From the NCBI RefSeq assembly GCF_000717645.1, contig NZ_JNZZ01000025.1, positions 1-64,000 of the forward strand: a stretch of DNA of 64,000 bases, in the 5' to 3' direction. Shown here piece by piece: positions 53,499 through 62,069 of this stretch. The translations under genes and the position numbers were made by a program. Positions within the stretch are counted from its first letter, which is position 1, and every line of letters starts with the position of its first letter. The stretch is from Streptomyces californicus. GTDB taxonomy: Bacteria > Actinomycetota > Actinomycetes > Streptomycetales > Streptomycetaceae. The notes under the pieces are model-generated. The model did no database searches, had not been told where the DNA came from, and saw nothing but the letters and a program-made list of their open reading frames with translations.

Positions 53499-54761
53499 GT
53501 GAACTCGACCAATCGCACCGTGGTCGTCACCGGTATCGGCGCAACCACTCCGCTGGGTGGCGACTCCGCATCGACCTGGGAAGGTCTGATGGCCGGCCGG
53601 TCCGGCGTCAAGCCTCTCGAAGGCGAGCGCTTCGCCGAACTGCCCGTCCGGATCGCCGCGCTCGCGGCCGTCGACCCGGGCGAGGTCCTGCCCCGCCCGC
53701 TGGCCCGCAAGCTGGACCGCTCCGCGCAGTTCGCGCTGATCGCGGCCCGGGAGGCGTGGGCGGACGCGGGCTTCACCGCCAAGGCCGGGGAGGACGAGTC
53801 CATCGCCCCCGAGCGCCTCGGCTCGGTCATCGCCTCCGGCATCGGCGGCGTGATCACCCTGCTCGACCAGTACGACGTGCTCAAGGAGAAGGGCGTACGC
53901 CGCGTCTCCCCGCACACCGTCCCGATGCTCATGCCCAACGGCCCGGCTGCCAACGTCGGCCTGGAGGTCAACGCCCAGGCCGGTGTCCACACGCCCGTCT
54001 CCGCCTGCGCCTCGGGCGCGGAGGCGATCGGGTACGCCGTCGAGATGATCCGTACCGGCCGGGCCGACGTGGTCGTCGCCGGCGGCACGGAAGCGGCGAT
54101 CCACCCGCTGCCGATCGCGGCGTTCGCCAACATGATGGCGATGTCCAAGAGCAACGACGAGCCCGAGAAGGCATCGCGTCCGTACGACACCGGCCGGGAC
54201 GGGTTCGTCCTCGGCGAGGGTGCGGGCGTCGTCGTCCTGGAGTCCGCCGAGCACGCCGCCAAGCGCGGTGCGAAGGTCTACTGCGAGGTGCTGGGCCAGG
54301 GCCTGTCGGCCGACGCCCACCACATCGCGCAGCCCGAGCCGACCGGCCGGGGCATCGCCGCCGCGATGCAGAACCTGCTGGACTCCAGCGACCTCAAGCC
54401 GTCCGAGGTGGTCCACCTCAACGCGCACGCCACGTCGACGCCGCAGGGCGACCTCGCCGAGATCAAGGCGCTGCGCAAGGTGCTGGGCGAGGACCTGGAC
54501 CACGTGGCGATCTCCGCGACGAAGTCGATGACCGGTCACCTGCTGGGTGGCGCGGGCGGCATCGAGACGGTGGCCACCGTCCTGGCGCTGCACCACCGCA
54601 CGGCCCCGCCGACCATCAACATCGACGACCTCGACGGGGAGATCGACGCGGACATCGTGCGCGGCGAGCCCCGGGCGCTGCCCGAGGGCCCGATCGCGGC
54701 GATCAACAACTCGTTCGGGTTCGGCGGCCACAACGTGGTGCTGGCGTTCCGCTCGGTGTAG
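53499..54761 (+). CDS. fabF: Beta-ketoacyl-ACP synthase II
   Basis: FabF (420 aa) elongates acyl-ACP chains. The catalytic Cys is in VSACASGAEAIGY and the two His in LNAHATSTPQGD and TKSMTGHLLGGAGG, with the C-terminal NNSFGFGGHN. GGAGAAG lies 9 nt before GTG 53499. It is the last gene of the fab operon, followed 18 nt later by a strong terminator. Confidence 0.97.
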   Translation: MNSTNRTVVVTGIGATTPLGGDSASTWEGLMAGRSGVKPLEGERFAELPVRIAALAAVDPGEVLPRPLARKLDRSAQFALIAAREAWADAGFTAKAGEDESIAPERLGSVIASGIGGVITLLDQYDVLKEKGVRRVSPHTVPMLMPNGPAANVGLEVNAQAGVHTPVSACASGAEAIGYAVEMIRTGRADVVVAGGTEAAIHPLPIAAFANMMAMSKSNDEPEKASRPYDTGRDGFVLGEGAGVVVLESAEHAAKRGAKVYCEVLGQGLSADAHHIAQPEPTGRGIAAAMQNLLDSSDLKPSEVVHLNAHATSTPQGDLAEIKALRKVLGEDLDHVAISATKSMTGHLLGGAGGIETVATVLALHHRTAPPTINIDDLDGEIDADIVRGEPRALPEGPIAAINNSFGFGGHNVVLAFRSV

Positions 54762-54778
54762 TCACCCGCTGTACGCGA

Positions 54779-54812
54779 GAAGCCCGCCTCCCGGGTCCGG
54801 GAGGCGGGCTTC
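54779..54812 (+). terminator. Terminator of the fab operon
   Basis: GAAGCCCGCCTCCCGG and CCGGGAGGCGGGCTTC form a perfect 16-bp stem around GT, beginning 18 nt after the fabF stop. Confidence 0.85.
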
Positions 54813-54868
54813 CGTGTGCCCGGGCCGCTCCGACCGGGATCTCCCCCTCGCCCAGGACGATCGTCCGG

Positions 54869-55069
54869 CCGTACGCCGACATGAAGGACCCTGCGGTGGC
54901 TGCGATGAGCGCGATGCCCAAGTACGTGGCCTCCCGCACACTCAGGGACCCCGGCTGGGCGAACACCACCGTGCTCGGCGCGGACCTCACGGCGGAGGTC
55001 GGACGCGTCAAGGCCGCGTCCGAAGAGGAGACGGTGGTGCTGGGCAGCGGAGGGCTGCTCGGCACCTTG
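54869..55069 (+). pseudogene. Remnant of a dihydrofolate reductase-family (RibD C-terminal) gene
   Basis: The frame reads RPYADMKDPAVAAMSAMPKY, VASRTLRDPGWANTTVL and ETVVLGSGGLLGTL. These match the middle of YyaP/RibD-C-type proteins (MPKYVxSRTL, W.NTTVL, VLGSGxLxxTL). The N-terminal third, including the cofactor-binding start, and the C-terminal part are missing, and the frame runs into the terminator at 55083. It is a gene fragment left between fabF and the DUF3145 gene. Confidence 0.7.
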
Positions 55070-55082
55070 AGGGAACCGGCCC

Positions 55083-55120
55083 GAGGGCTGTCCCGCACTT
55101 CCCCTGGCGGGACAGCCCTC
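55083..55120 (-). terminator. Terminator overlapping the DUF3145 stop
   Basis: GAGGGCTGTCCCGC and GCGGGACAGCCCTC form a perfect 14-bp stem with a 10-nt loop. The right arm overlaps the stop codon of the minus-strand DUF3145 gene. Confidence 0.8.
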
Positions 55121-55613
55121 AGACGACCTGGTGCAGCCAGCGGACGGGCGCGCCCTCGCCGGCGTGGCGGAAGGTCTCCAGCTCGTCGTCCCACGGCTTG
55201 CCGAGCAGGGAGGAGATCTCGGCCTCCAGGTCGCTCTCGCCGCGCACCGAGCGCGCCAGGGCCGCCCGCAGCCGGTCCTCGGGGACCAGGATGTCGCCGT
55301 GCAGGCCGGTGACGGCGTGGAAGATGCCGAGGCCGGGGGTGGAGCTGTAGCGCTCGCCCTCGGCGGTGGCGCACGGCTCGGAGGTCACCTCGAAGCGCAG
55401 CAGGTCCCAGCCGCGCAGGGCGGAGGCGAGCTGCGAGGCGGTGCCGACGCGGCCCTGCCAGGAGAATTCCGACCGCCAGGTGCCGGGCGCGGCCGGCTGC
55501 CTGATCCAGTCGAGCTGCACCCGCACACCGAGGACGCCCGCCACTGCCCACTCGACATGTGGGCACAGCGCGCGCGGTGCGGAGTGAACGTACAGGACTC
55601 CACGTGTCGTCAC
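55119..55613 (-). CDS. DUF3145 protein
   Basis: This 164 aa protein begins MTTRGVLYVHSAPRALCPHVEW and contains LRGWDLLRFEVTSEP, YSSTPGLGIFHAVTGLHGDI and a C-terminal RHAGEGAPVRWLHQVV. It is the conserved actinobacterial DUF3145 protein usually found just after fabF; no function is established. Start GTG 55613 has GGGAGG about 6 nt upstream. Confidence 0.9.
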   Translation of the reverse strand: MTTRGVLYVHSAPRALCPHVEWAVAGVLGVRVQLDWIRQPAAPGTWRSEFSWQGRVGTASQLASALRGWDLLRFEVTSEPCATAEGERYSSTPGLGIFHAVTGLHGDILVPEDRLRAALARSVRGESDLEAEISSLLGKPWDDELETFRHAGEGAPVRWLHQVV

Positions 55614-55983
55614 CGGAACCTCCCGTGTGGGACGAGGTACGCCTTTCCCAACGGCCTCGCGTCCGGACCGCCTCTTTTCGGCCGTCTCCCGAGGTTGTCA
55701 TCAGTAAACAGCATCGGGAGTTAATCTCCTGAAAAGGGACAGTGTGTGACGGGACGTAATGTACCGGAGCCACCCCGGTGCGCGCGGGCGGGCGGGACGC
55801 CACTGGTTCGACGGGGAAAAGCTACCGTGCGCCGGGGCCGTTCGTGTGACGTACGGTCGGTCTCGGGCCTCTGATTCACCGGGTTTCACCCGGCAGGGCG
55901 CGCACCGCCCCGACCTGGGGATCGTGCGCGTGCCGGAGGCATGACCAGAGGCATAGGCCACAGGGTGACCGGAGGGGGTCCGA
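55614..55983. other. Divergent region between DUF3145 and GDSL genes
   Basis: This 370-bp region has no supported gene. An AT-richer patch near 55697-55745 (CAGTAAACAGCATC ... GTTAATCTCC) is the most promoter-like sequence, but no clear -35/-10 pair stands out for either direction. Confidence 0.6.
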
Positions 55984-56916
55984 GTGATGCCGGAGCGTGC
56001 GACACGCCCACGGATGCGTACCGCTGCCGCCGCGTTGACGGCGCTCGCCTGCCTCGGTGCGGGCACGTTGGCCGGATGTGGTGGCGGGGGTGCGGAGGGC
56101 GGCGTGTCGCGGAACGAGGCGTCCGCCTCGCGCGGCGCCTCGCCGTCCCCCTCCCCCACCTCGGACTGGAACCAGCGGCCCCGGTCGATCGCGGCGGTCG
56201 GCGACTCGATCACCCGGGGCTTCGACGCCTGCTCGGTGCTGACGGACTGCCCCGAGGCGTCGTGGGCGACCGGCACGGACGCCTCGGTGCGCTCGCTCGC
56301 GCTGCGGCTGCTCGGTCCGTCGCGGGCAGCGGAGAAGAGCTGGAACCACGCGGTCTCCGGTTCCCGCATGGTGCAGTTGCCCGAGCAGATGGCGCTGGCG
56401 GCGAAGGAGCGGCCGGAGCTGGTGACGGTGATGACGGGCGCGAACGACGCGTGCCGGGACTCGGCCCGCCTGATGACGCCGGTGGCTGATTTCCGTACGT
56501 ACTTCGAGGCGTCGATGCGTCAGTTGCGGGCCGGTGCGCCGAAGGCCCGCGTGTACGTCTCCAGCGTGCCGGACCTGAAGCGGCTCTGGTCGACGGGGCG
56601 GACCAGCGAGCTGGGCAAGAAGATCTGGGAGCTGGGGATCTGCCGGTCGATGCTGGCCGACGCCGACGACCTGGGCCCGGCGGCCGTGGCCCGGCGCGAG
56701 GCGGTGCAGGACCGGGTGGTGGCGTACAACGAGGTGCTGCGGGACGTGTGCGCGAAGGACCGGTACTGCCGGTACGACGGCGGGGCGGTGTTCGACTTCC
56801 GCTTCACGGGCACGCAGCTCAGCCCGTGGGACTGGTTCCACCCGAGCCGCGACGGGCAGGCCCGGCTGGCGGAGATCGCCTACCGCAACATCACCGCCGC
56901 CGAACCGCCCGCGTAG
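55984..56916 (+). CDS. SGNH/GDSL hydrolase lipoprotein
   Basis: This 310 aa protein has a signal peptide with lipobox (LTALACLGAGTLAGCG), a Ser/Pro linker and an SGNH hydrolase domain. Block I is AAVGDSITRGFDA (catalytic Ser), block III is VTVMTGANDACRD, and the C-terminal Asp/His are in WDWFHPSRDGQ. Members are esterases or lipases; as a surface lipoprotein the likely substrates are extracellular esters. GGAGGGGG precedes GTG 55984; ATG 55987 is equally plausible. Confidence 0.9.
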   Translation: MMPERATRPRMRTAAAALTALACLGAGTLAGCGGGGAEGGVSRNEASASRGASPSPSPTSDWNQRPRSIAAVGDSITRGFDACSVLTDCPEASWATGTDASVRSLALRLLGPSRAAEKSWNHAVSGSRMVQLPEQMALAAKERPELVTVMTGANDACRDSARLMTPVADFRTYFEASMRQLRAGAPKARVYVSSVPDLKRLWSTGRTSELGKKIWELGICRSMLADADDLGPAAVARREAVQDRVVAYNEVLRDVCAKDRYCRYDGGAVFDFRFTGTQLSPWDWFHPSRDGQARLAEIAYRNITAAEPPA

Positions 56917-56927
56917 GGTCGGTGCCC

Positions 56928-57941
56928 ATGACCACCAGTGCGGACACCGCGATACGGACGGAAGACTTCGGCGCTCTCGCGGACGGTTCGCCGGTCGCCC
57001 GGTGGACGCTGGAGCGGGACGGGGTCCGCGTACGGGTGCTCACGTACGGCGCGATCGTGCAGACGGTGGAGGCGCCGGGCCGGGACGGCTCCCGGGCCCC
57101 GGTGGCGCTGGGGCTGCCGGACGCCGGCGGGTACGAGGAGTTCCCCGGCCCCTACTTCGGCGCGGTGGTCGGGCGGTACGCGAACCGGATCGGGGGCGCG
57201 TCGTTCGTCCTGGACGGGACGGCGCACCGGCTGACCGCCAATGAGGGCGGCACCCATCTGCACGGTGGGGCGCGGGGCTTCGACAAGCGGGTGTGGGACG
57301 CGGTGGAGGTGGCGGGCGGGGTACGGCTCTCGCTGGTCTCGGCCGACGGCGACGAGGGGTACCCGGGGCGGCTCGACTTCTCGGTGACGTACACCCTGGG
57401 GCCGGGCGGGGCGCTGCGGCTGGAGTACCGGGCGGTGACGGACGCGCCGACCGTGCTGAACCCGACGAGCCACCTGTACTGGAACCTGGCGGGCGCGGAC
57501 AGCGGAAGCGCGCTGGGGCAGCAACTGCGGATCGCGGCGGAGCACATCACGCCGGTGGACGCGGCCTCGGTGCCGACCGGCGAGGTGGCGCCCGTGGCGG
57601 GGACCCGGTTCGACTTCCGCCGGACGCGGGCGGTGGGCGCGGGGTACGACCACAACTTCGTGCTGACGGAGCGTACGGCCGCGGACGGCGGGGACGCGGT
57701 GGCCGCCGAGCTGTACGACGCGTGGTCCGGCCGGGTGCTGACCGTACGGACCACCGAGCCGGGGCTCCAGCTCTACACGGCGGACCACTTCGACGGGCGG
57801 CCGTTCGGCCCGTGCGCCGGGATCGCCCTGGAGACCCAGCACTTCCCCGACTCCCCGAACCGGCCGGAGTTCCCGTCCACGGTGCTGCGGCCGGGCGAGG
57901 AGTTCGTCTCGCGCACCGAGTACGCGTTCTCGGTGCGCTGA
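56928..57941 (+). CDS. galM: Aldose 1-epimerase
   Basis: This 337 aa galactose mutarotase-like protein interconverts alpha and beta aldoses. Motifs are GRYANRIGGASF, ANEGGTHLHGGARGFDKRVW (first His), NPTSHLYWNLAG (second His) and the catalytic Glu region IALETQHFPDSPNRPEFPS. It starts at ATG 56928, 12 nt after the GDSL stop, so the two may be co-transcribed. Confidence 0.93.
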   Translation: MTTSADTAIRTEDFGALADGSPVARWTLERDGVRVRVLTYGAIVQTVEAPGRDGSRAPVALGLPDAGGYEEFPGPYFGAVVGRYANRIGGASFVLDGTAHRLTANEGGTHLHGGARGFDKRVWDAVEVAGGVRLSLVSADGDEGYPGRLDFSVTYTLGPGGALRLEYRAVTDAPTVLNPTSHLYWNLAGADSGSALGQQLRIAAEHITPVDAASVPTGEVAPVAGTRFDFRRTRAVGAGYDHNFVLTERTAADGGDAVAAELYDAWSGRVLTVRTTEPGLQLYTADHFDGRPFGPCAGIALETQHFPDSPNRPEFPSTVLRPGEEFVSRTEYAFSVR

Positions 57942-57978
57942 GGACGCCCGTGGTGCGCGGGCGCCGGGTCCCGGGAGG

Positions 57979-58794
57979 TCAGCCGGCCTGACCCGGGCCG
58001 GCCGGTGCCGCGCCGCTGCCGACGGTGCCCGTGGCGGGCTCCGGGTCCGGGGCGGGGGCGGGGTCGACCAGGTCGCGGGCGAGGAGGGTGGCCCCGGCGA
58101 CCGCGCCCGGCATGAGGAACACCGCGACGAACGGGACGAGGAAGGCGAGGGTCAGCGGGACGCCGAAGCCGAGCACCAGCATCCGGCGGCCGCGCAGCAG
58201 GACGAGGCGGTCCTTGAGGACCATGCCCCGGCGCTGGAGGGCGACGGCGGTCAGCTCCTCGGCCAGGAAGTAGCCGGAGACGCAGAAGCCGATCGCGGGG
58301 ACGACCGTCTGGCCGATCACGGGGATGAAGCCGCAGGCGAAGAGGATGATCCCGTACAGGGCGACGCGCAGCAGGATGCGGACGGAGTCACGGGCGGAGA
58401 TCCACACGTCGCGCCAGAACGACAGGCCGGACTCGGGGACCTCGCCGCCCTCGTCGCGGTCGACCTCCTCGGAGAGCGACTCGTAGAAGGGCTGGCCGAC
58501 CAGGAGGGTCATGGCGGTGAAGGTGATGACCGCGAGGAAGAGGCCGAAGACGAAGACGAGCGCGGTCAGTCCGGTGCGCAGCAGTCCCTGCCAGGGCGAG
58601 GACCAGTCGTCGGCGAACGGGGTCGCCCAGCCGACGAGGTCGTCGGCCCCGTAGCCGAGGCCGACCAGCGCGCCCGCGTAGACGACGAGGGTGACGAGTC
58701 CGGGCAGCAGCCCGAATCCGAACCATCGCCCGTGCCGGGCAACCCAGCGCTGCCCCTTCATCAAGTAGCCGAAACCCGCCCCGAGATCACTCAT
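57979..58794 (-). CDS. EI24-domain integral membrane protein
   Basis: This 271 aa protein has about six hydrophobic segments and the EI24/CysZ-like pattern, including LLVGQPFYESLSEEVD and FIPVIGQTVVPAIGFCVSGYFLAEEL. Bacterial relatives include the sulfate transporter CysZ, but many actinobacterial members are uncharacterised. The C-terminal tail is Pro/Ala/Gly-rich. It converges with galM and stands alone. Confidence 0.88.
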   Translation of the reverse strand: MSDLGAGFGYLMKGQRWVARHGRWFGFGLLPGLVTLVVYAGALVGLGYGADDLVGWATPFADDWSSPWQGLLRTGLTALVFVFGLFLAVITFTAMTLLVGQPFYESLSEEVDRDEGGEVPESGLSFWRDVWISARDSVRILLRVALYGIILFACGFIPVIGQTVVPAIGFCVSGYFLAEELTAVALQRRGMVLKDRLVLLRGRRMLVLGFGVPLTLAFLVPFVAVFLMPGAVAGATLLARDLVDPAPAPDPEPATGTVGSGAAPAGPGQAG

Positions 58795-58827
58795 GGGCGT
58801 CAGCGTACTGGCGTACGGAGACGCGGC

Positions 58828-58865
58828 GAGGGCCGCACCCCGGGTCTCCCCGGGGTGCGGCCCTC
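58828..58865 (-). terminator. Terminator of the Ohr gene
   Basis: GAGGGCCGCACCCCGG and CCGGGGTGCGGCCCTC form a perfect 16-bp stem with a GTCTCC loop, 20 nt beyond the ohr stop. Confidence 0.85.
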
Positions 58866-58884
58866 GTGCCGAGGCGTCGACCGG

Positions 58885-59313
58885 TCAGGCGACCGAGAGC
58901 TCGACCTTGATGTTGCCGCGGGTGGCGTTCGAGTACGGGCAGACCTGGTGGGCCTTCTCGATGAGCGCCTGGGCGGTGGCGGCGTCGACGTTCGGGATGG
59001 AGGCGCTGATCGCGACCTCCAGGCCGAAGCCGCCGGCCTCCGTCTTGCCGATCGAGACCGAGGCGGTCACGGTCGAGCCGGAGATGTCGGCCTTCTCCTG
59101 GCGGGCGACGACGCCCAGCGCGCCCTGGAAGCAGGCGCTGTAGCCCGCCGCGAAGAGCTGCTCCGGGTTGGTGCCCGCGCCGCTGCCGCCCATGGCCTTC
59201 GGCGGGTTGACGACGACGTCGAGCTGACCGTCGTCGGAGGAGACCCGGCCGTCGCGGCCGTTCTCGGCGGTGGCGACGGCGGTGTAGGCGACGTCGATCT
59301 TCTGGATGGTCAT
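58885..59313 (-). CDS. ohr: Organic hydroperoxide resistance protein
   Basis: This 142 aa Ohr/OsmC protein has both redox cysteines: FAAGYSACFQGALG and AHQVCPYSNATRGN. It reduces organic hydroperoxides, usually with dihydrolipoyl partners. Length and motif order are typical. The start is ATG 59313 with a GGAGGAATCG-type ribosome site. No OhrR gene is adjacent; the MarR at 60629 is separated by the oxidoreductase gene and is unlikely to be dedicated to it. Confidence 0.94.
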   Translation of the reverse strand: MTIQKIDVAYTAVATAENGRDGRVSSDDGQLDVVVNPPKAMGGSGAGTNPEQLFAAGYSACFQGALGVVARQEKADISGSTVTASVSIGKTEAGGFGLEVAISASIPNVDAATAQALIEKAHQVCPYSNATRGNIKVELSVA

Positions 59314-59383
59314 GGTGTGACGATTCCTCCGGTTGGTGCGCCGCGACTCGCGCCCACGATCGCGACGGCCTGGGCACGAGCCT

Positions 59384-59485
59384 AACGGGTGGGCGCGGCG
59401 GGCCGTGGATCAGTCCCAACGGCGAACGCGGCAGGCTGCGGGGTCGGTCCCAACGGGTGGGCGCGGCGGGCCGCGGGGTCAGTCC
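59384..59485. repeat. Three tandem 34-bp repeats at the 3' end of the oxidoreductase gene
   Basis: Units start at 59384, 59418 and 59452 and share AACGGG(T)...GCGCGGC.GGC..GGGTC.GTCC. The last unit overlaps the final codons and stop of the minus-strand oxidoreductase (stop at 59479), so the repeat appears to have expanded from the gene's 3' end into the spacer before ohr. Confidence 0.8.
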
Positions 59486-60498
59486 AGGGAAACGATCATC
59501 TTGCCGGTGTTCTCGCCGCGCAGCAGGCCCATGAACGCCTCGTAGCCCTGCTCGATGCCCCGGACCTCGGTCTCCTGGTACTTCAGCTCGCCCGAGGCCA
59601 GCCAGCCGGCGACGTCCCGGACGAACTGCGGCTGGAGGTCGGTGTGGTCGCCGACGAGCATGCCCTGGAGGCGGAGGCGCTTGCCGATGATCAGCGCCAT
59701 GTTGCTCGGGCCGGGGGTCGGCTCGGTGGCGTTGTACTGGGCGATCATGCCGCAGATGGTGGCGCGGCCGTGCAGGTTGAACGAGGAGATCGCGGCTTCG
59801 AGGTGGTCGCCGCCGACGTTGTCGAAGTAGACGTCGATGCCGTCGGGGGCGGCTTCCTTGAGCTGGTCGCGGACGGGCCCGTTCTTGTAGTTGAACGCGG
59901 CGTCGAAGCCGTACTCCTCGGTGAGGAGCTTGACCTTCTCGTCGGAGCCGGCGGAGCCGATGACCCGGGAGGCGCCCTTGATCTTCGCCATCTGGCCGAC
60001 CTGGCTGCCCACCGCCCCGGCGGCGCCGGAGACGAAGACCGCGTCGCCCTCCTTGAAGGAGGCGACGTCGAACAGGCCGGCGTACGCGGTGAGACCGGTC
60101 ATGCCGAGCACGCCGAGGTAGGCGGAGAGCGGGGCGACGTCGGGGTCGACCTTGACCGCGTGCTTCGCGGGCATGTCGGCGATCTCGCGCCAGCCGAGGC
60201 CGTGCAGGACGTGGTCGCCGACGGCGAAGCCCTCCGCGTTCGACGCGATGACCTCGCCGACCGCGCCGCCGTCCATCGGGTGGTCGAGCTTGAAGGGCGG
60301 GGTGTACGACTTCACGTCGTTCATCCGGCCGCGCATGTACGGGTCGACGGAGAAGTGCTTGTTGCGGACGAGGATGCGGCCTTCGGCCGGAGCGGTCACC
60401 GCGGCCTCACGCAGCGCGAAGTCCTCGGCCTCGGGCCAGCCGTGGGGACGGGCGACGAGGTGCCATTCGCGGCTGGACGTGGGAAGTGCTGCAGACAT
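59479..60498 (-). CDS. NADP-dependent MDR-family oxidoreductase
   Basis: This 339 aa zinc-independent medium-chain reductase resembles the leukotriene B4 12-hydroxydehydrogenase/CurA group: LVRNKHFSVDPYMRGRMND at the N-terminus, YLGVLGMTGLTAYAGLFDVA, the nucleotide-binding VSGAAGAVGSQVGQMAK, and YFDNVGGDHLEAAI. Likely substrates are alpha,beta-unsaturated carbonyls. The start ATG 60498 follows GAGGAGAA. It is divergent from a MarR gene with symmetric sites between them, so it is probably repressed by that regulator. Confidence 0.92.
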   Translation of the reverse strand: MSAALPTSSREWHLVARPHGWPEAEDFALREAAVTAPAEGRILVRNKHFSVDPYMRGRMNDVKSYTPPFKLDHPMDGGAVGEVIASNAEGFAVGDHVLHGLGWREIADMPAKHAVKVDPDVAPLSAYLGVLGMTGLTAYAGLFDVASFKEGDAVFVSGAAGAVGSQVGQMAKIKGASRVIGSAGSDEKVKLLTEEYGFDAAFNYKNGPVRDQLKEAAPDGIDVYFDNVGGDHLEAAISSFNLHGRATICGMIAQYNATEPTPGPSNMALIIGKRLRLQGMLVGDHTDLQPQFVRDVAGWLASGELKYQETEVRGIEQGYEAFMGLLRGENTGKMIVSLD

Positions 60499-60560
60499 GG
60501 GCTCGGGTTCTCCTCGATGTCTCATGGGGGTGGCCTTCCGCGCTCGACGGCGCGAAAAGC

Positions 60561-60607
60561 TTCATGACATGAAACAACCATGCTCCTGAATATTTCATGA
60601 TGTCAAG
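60561..60607. promoter_or_regulatory. MarR operator candidates
   Basis: TTCATG-a-CATGAA (60561-60573) is a perfect inverted repeat. A related imperfect site, TTTCATGATGTCAA, lies at 60593-60606, 32 bp away. Both are in the 130-bp region between the divergent oxidoreductase and MarR genes, a typical MarR arrangement. Confidence 0.7.
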
Positions 60608-60628
60608 CAAATCGGTACGCTGTCGTCC

Positions 60629-61069
60629 ATGGCCACTCGCACAGACCCCCTGACCCTTGAGGTCGTCGAGCTGATCGGCGCCGTCGTGGCGCGCTATCAC
60701 GAGGAGTACGACCGGGCCGCCGCCGAGCACTCCCTCACCGGCGCGCAGGCACGGGTACTCGGGCTGCTCTCGCTGGAGCCGCTGCCGATGCGGAAGATCG
60801 CGGTCAGGCTGAAGTGCGAGCCGTCGAACGTCACCGGCATCATCGACCGGCTGGAGACCCGGGGCCTGGTCGAGCGCCGCCCGGACCCGGCGGACCGCCG
60901 GGTGAAGCTGGCCGCCGCGACGGAGACGGGCCGGCGCACGGCACGCGAGCTGCGGGACGCGCTGGACTTCGCCCGCGAACCGCTGGCGGGCCTGTCGGAC
61001 GCGGAACGGGCGGTGCTGCGGGACCTGTTGCGGCGGATGCTGGGCGAGGGCGCGGAGGGGCCGGTTTAG
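60629..61069 (+). CDS. MarR-family transcriptional regulator
   Basis: This 146 aa protein has the winged-helix MarR core: LTGAQARVLGLLSLEPLPMRKIAVRL, recognition helix CEPSNVTGIIDRLETRGLVER and wing RPDPADRRVKLAAATETG. The divergent oxidoreductase gene and the symmetric sites between them suggest autoregulation and ligand-dependent control of the oxidoreductase. Confidence 0.92.
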   Translation: MATRTDPLTLEVVELIGAVVARYHEEYDRAAAEHSLTGAQARVLGLLSLEPLPMRKIAVRLKCEPSNVTGIIDRLETRGLVERRPDPADRRVKLAAATETGRRTARELRDALDFAREPLAGLSDAERAVLRDLLRRMLGEGAEGPV

Positions 61070-61156
61070 CGGGCCGTTCTCCTCGGGGGCTCTCACACTC
61101 GGGCACCGGATTGCCTCCCTGAGCACGCACCGCGTCGCACCCGCGCCGAGCACCCC

Positions 61157-61945
61157 CTACGTGCACCACCACAGGAAGCGGGTGCAGGTCGGGGACGGTG
61201 TCGGGGTGGGCTCGGTCGGTTCGGTCGGGGGCGGCGGGGGCGCGGGGGCGGTGGTCGGCTGCTCCAGGGCGTCCGGAGGCGGCGGGTCGGCGGGCGGGCT
61301 GTCGGAGGGGGCGGACGGGCCGGGGGCCTCCGGGGAGGCGGAGGCGGCGGGCTCGTCCGGTCCGGGGGCGTCGGGGCTCGCGGTGCCCGTCGGCCCCGGG
61401 TGTTCGGCGCGGTCGTCTGTTGGGGCAGCGCCCGGGCCGGGGCCCGTGGTAGCCCCGCCCCGGGTGCCGGCCGGAGCGGGGTCGCGGGGTGCGGCGGCGG
61501 ACGGTTCCGTGGGCGCGGCCTCGGTCGGGCCGCCCGGGACGTCGCGTACGAACTCGGCGGCGGAGTCGTCCCGGTCGGGCTCCATGGCCAGCTCCGTCAG
61601 GCTCAGCGCGCCCGCCGCGAGCAGCAGCCCGAGGGCCCCGAACAGCACGGTCCGGCCGCGTCGGCGGTGACCGCCCCGCGCCGCCCGCCGCCGTGCGCCG
61701 GGGCGGGGGCCGCGTGCGCCGGGCCGGGACGCGCGCGTGGTGGCGCGGCGGGACGGGGGCCGGACGTCGGGGGCGTCGGCCGGGGAAGCGGTGCCGTACG
61801 CACCGTCCGGCGTGGGGCCGGTGGCCTCGGTGACCCCGGTGGCCTCGGACGACGCCCAGGGGGACAGCGCCTGGGCCGGTGTTCCGCACCCGGCGCAGGC
61901 CAGGGCTCCGTTGAGATGCCGTCGGCACGGGTGGCAGTAATCCAT
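61157..61945 (-). CDS. Zinc-ribbon membrane protein with Pro-rich external region
   Basis: This 262 aa protein begins MDYCHPCRRHLNGALACAGCGTPA, a four-cysteine zinc ribbon (CxxC...CxxC). A basic low-complexity stretch (RRAARGGHRRRGR) and one membrane helix (TVLFGALGLLLAAGALSL) follow, then a long Pro/Ala/Glu-rich region ending CTRFLWWCT with two cysteines. Streptomyces encode several such SCO2400-like proteins of unknown role. Topology should place the zinc ribbon inside and the Pro-rich part outside. Confidence 0.82.
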   Translation of the reverse strand: MDYCHPCRRHLNGALACAGCGTPAQALSPWASSEATGVTEATGPTPDGAYGTASPADAPDVRPPSRRATTRASRPGARGPRPGARRRAARGGHRRRGRTVLFGALGLLLAAGALSLTELAMEPDRDDSAAEFVRDVPGGPTEAAPTEPSAAAPRDPAPAGTRGGATTGPGPGAAPTDDRAEHPGPTGTASPDAPGPDEPAASASPEAPGPSAPSDSPPADPPPPDALEQPTTAPAPPPPPTEPTEPTPTPSPTCTRFLWWCT

Positions 61946-62069
61946 GGCGCCCGCAGATTAGGCGCGTACAGAACAACCGGGGAACCCGCCCAGGTGAGGA
62001 TTGTGTGAGGAAGACCGGATTCCGGTGACGGCCGGTCCGATACGCCTGACACGCGGGAGGATGGGCCGC

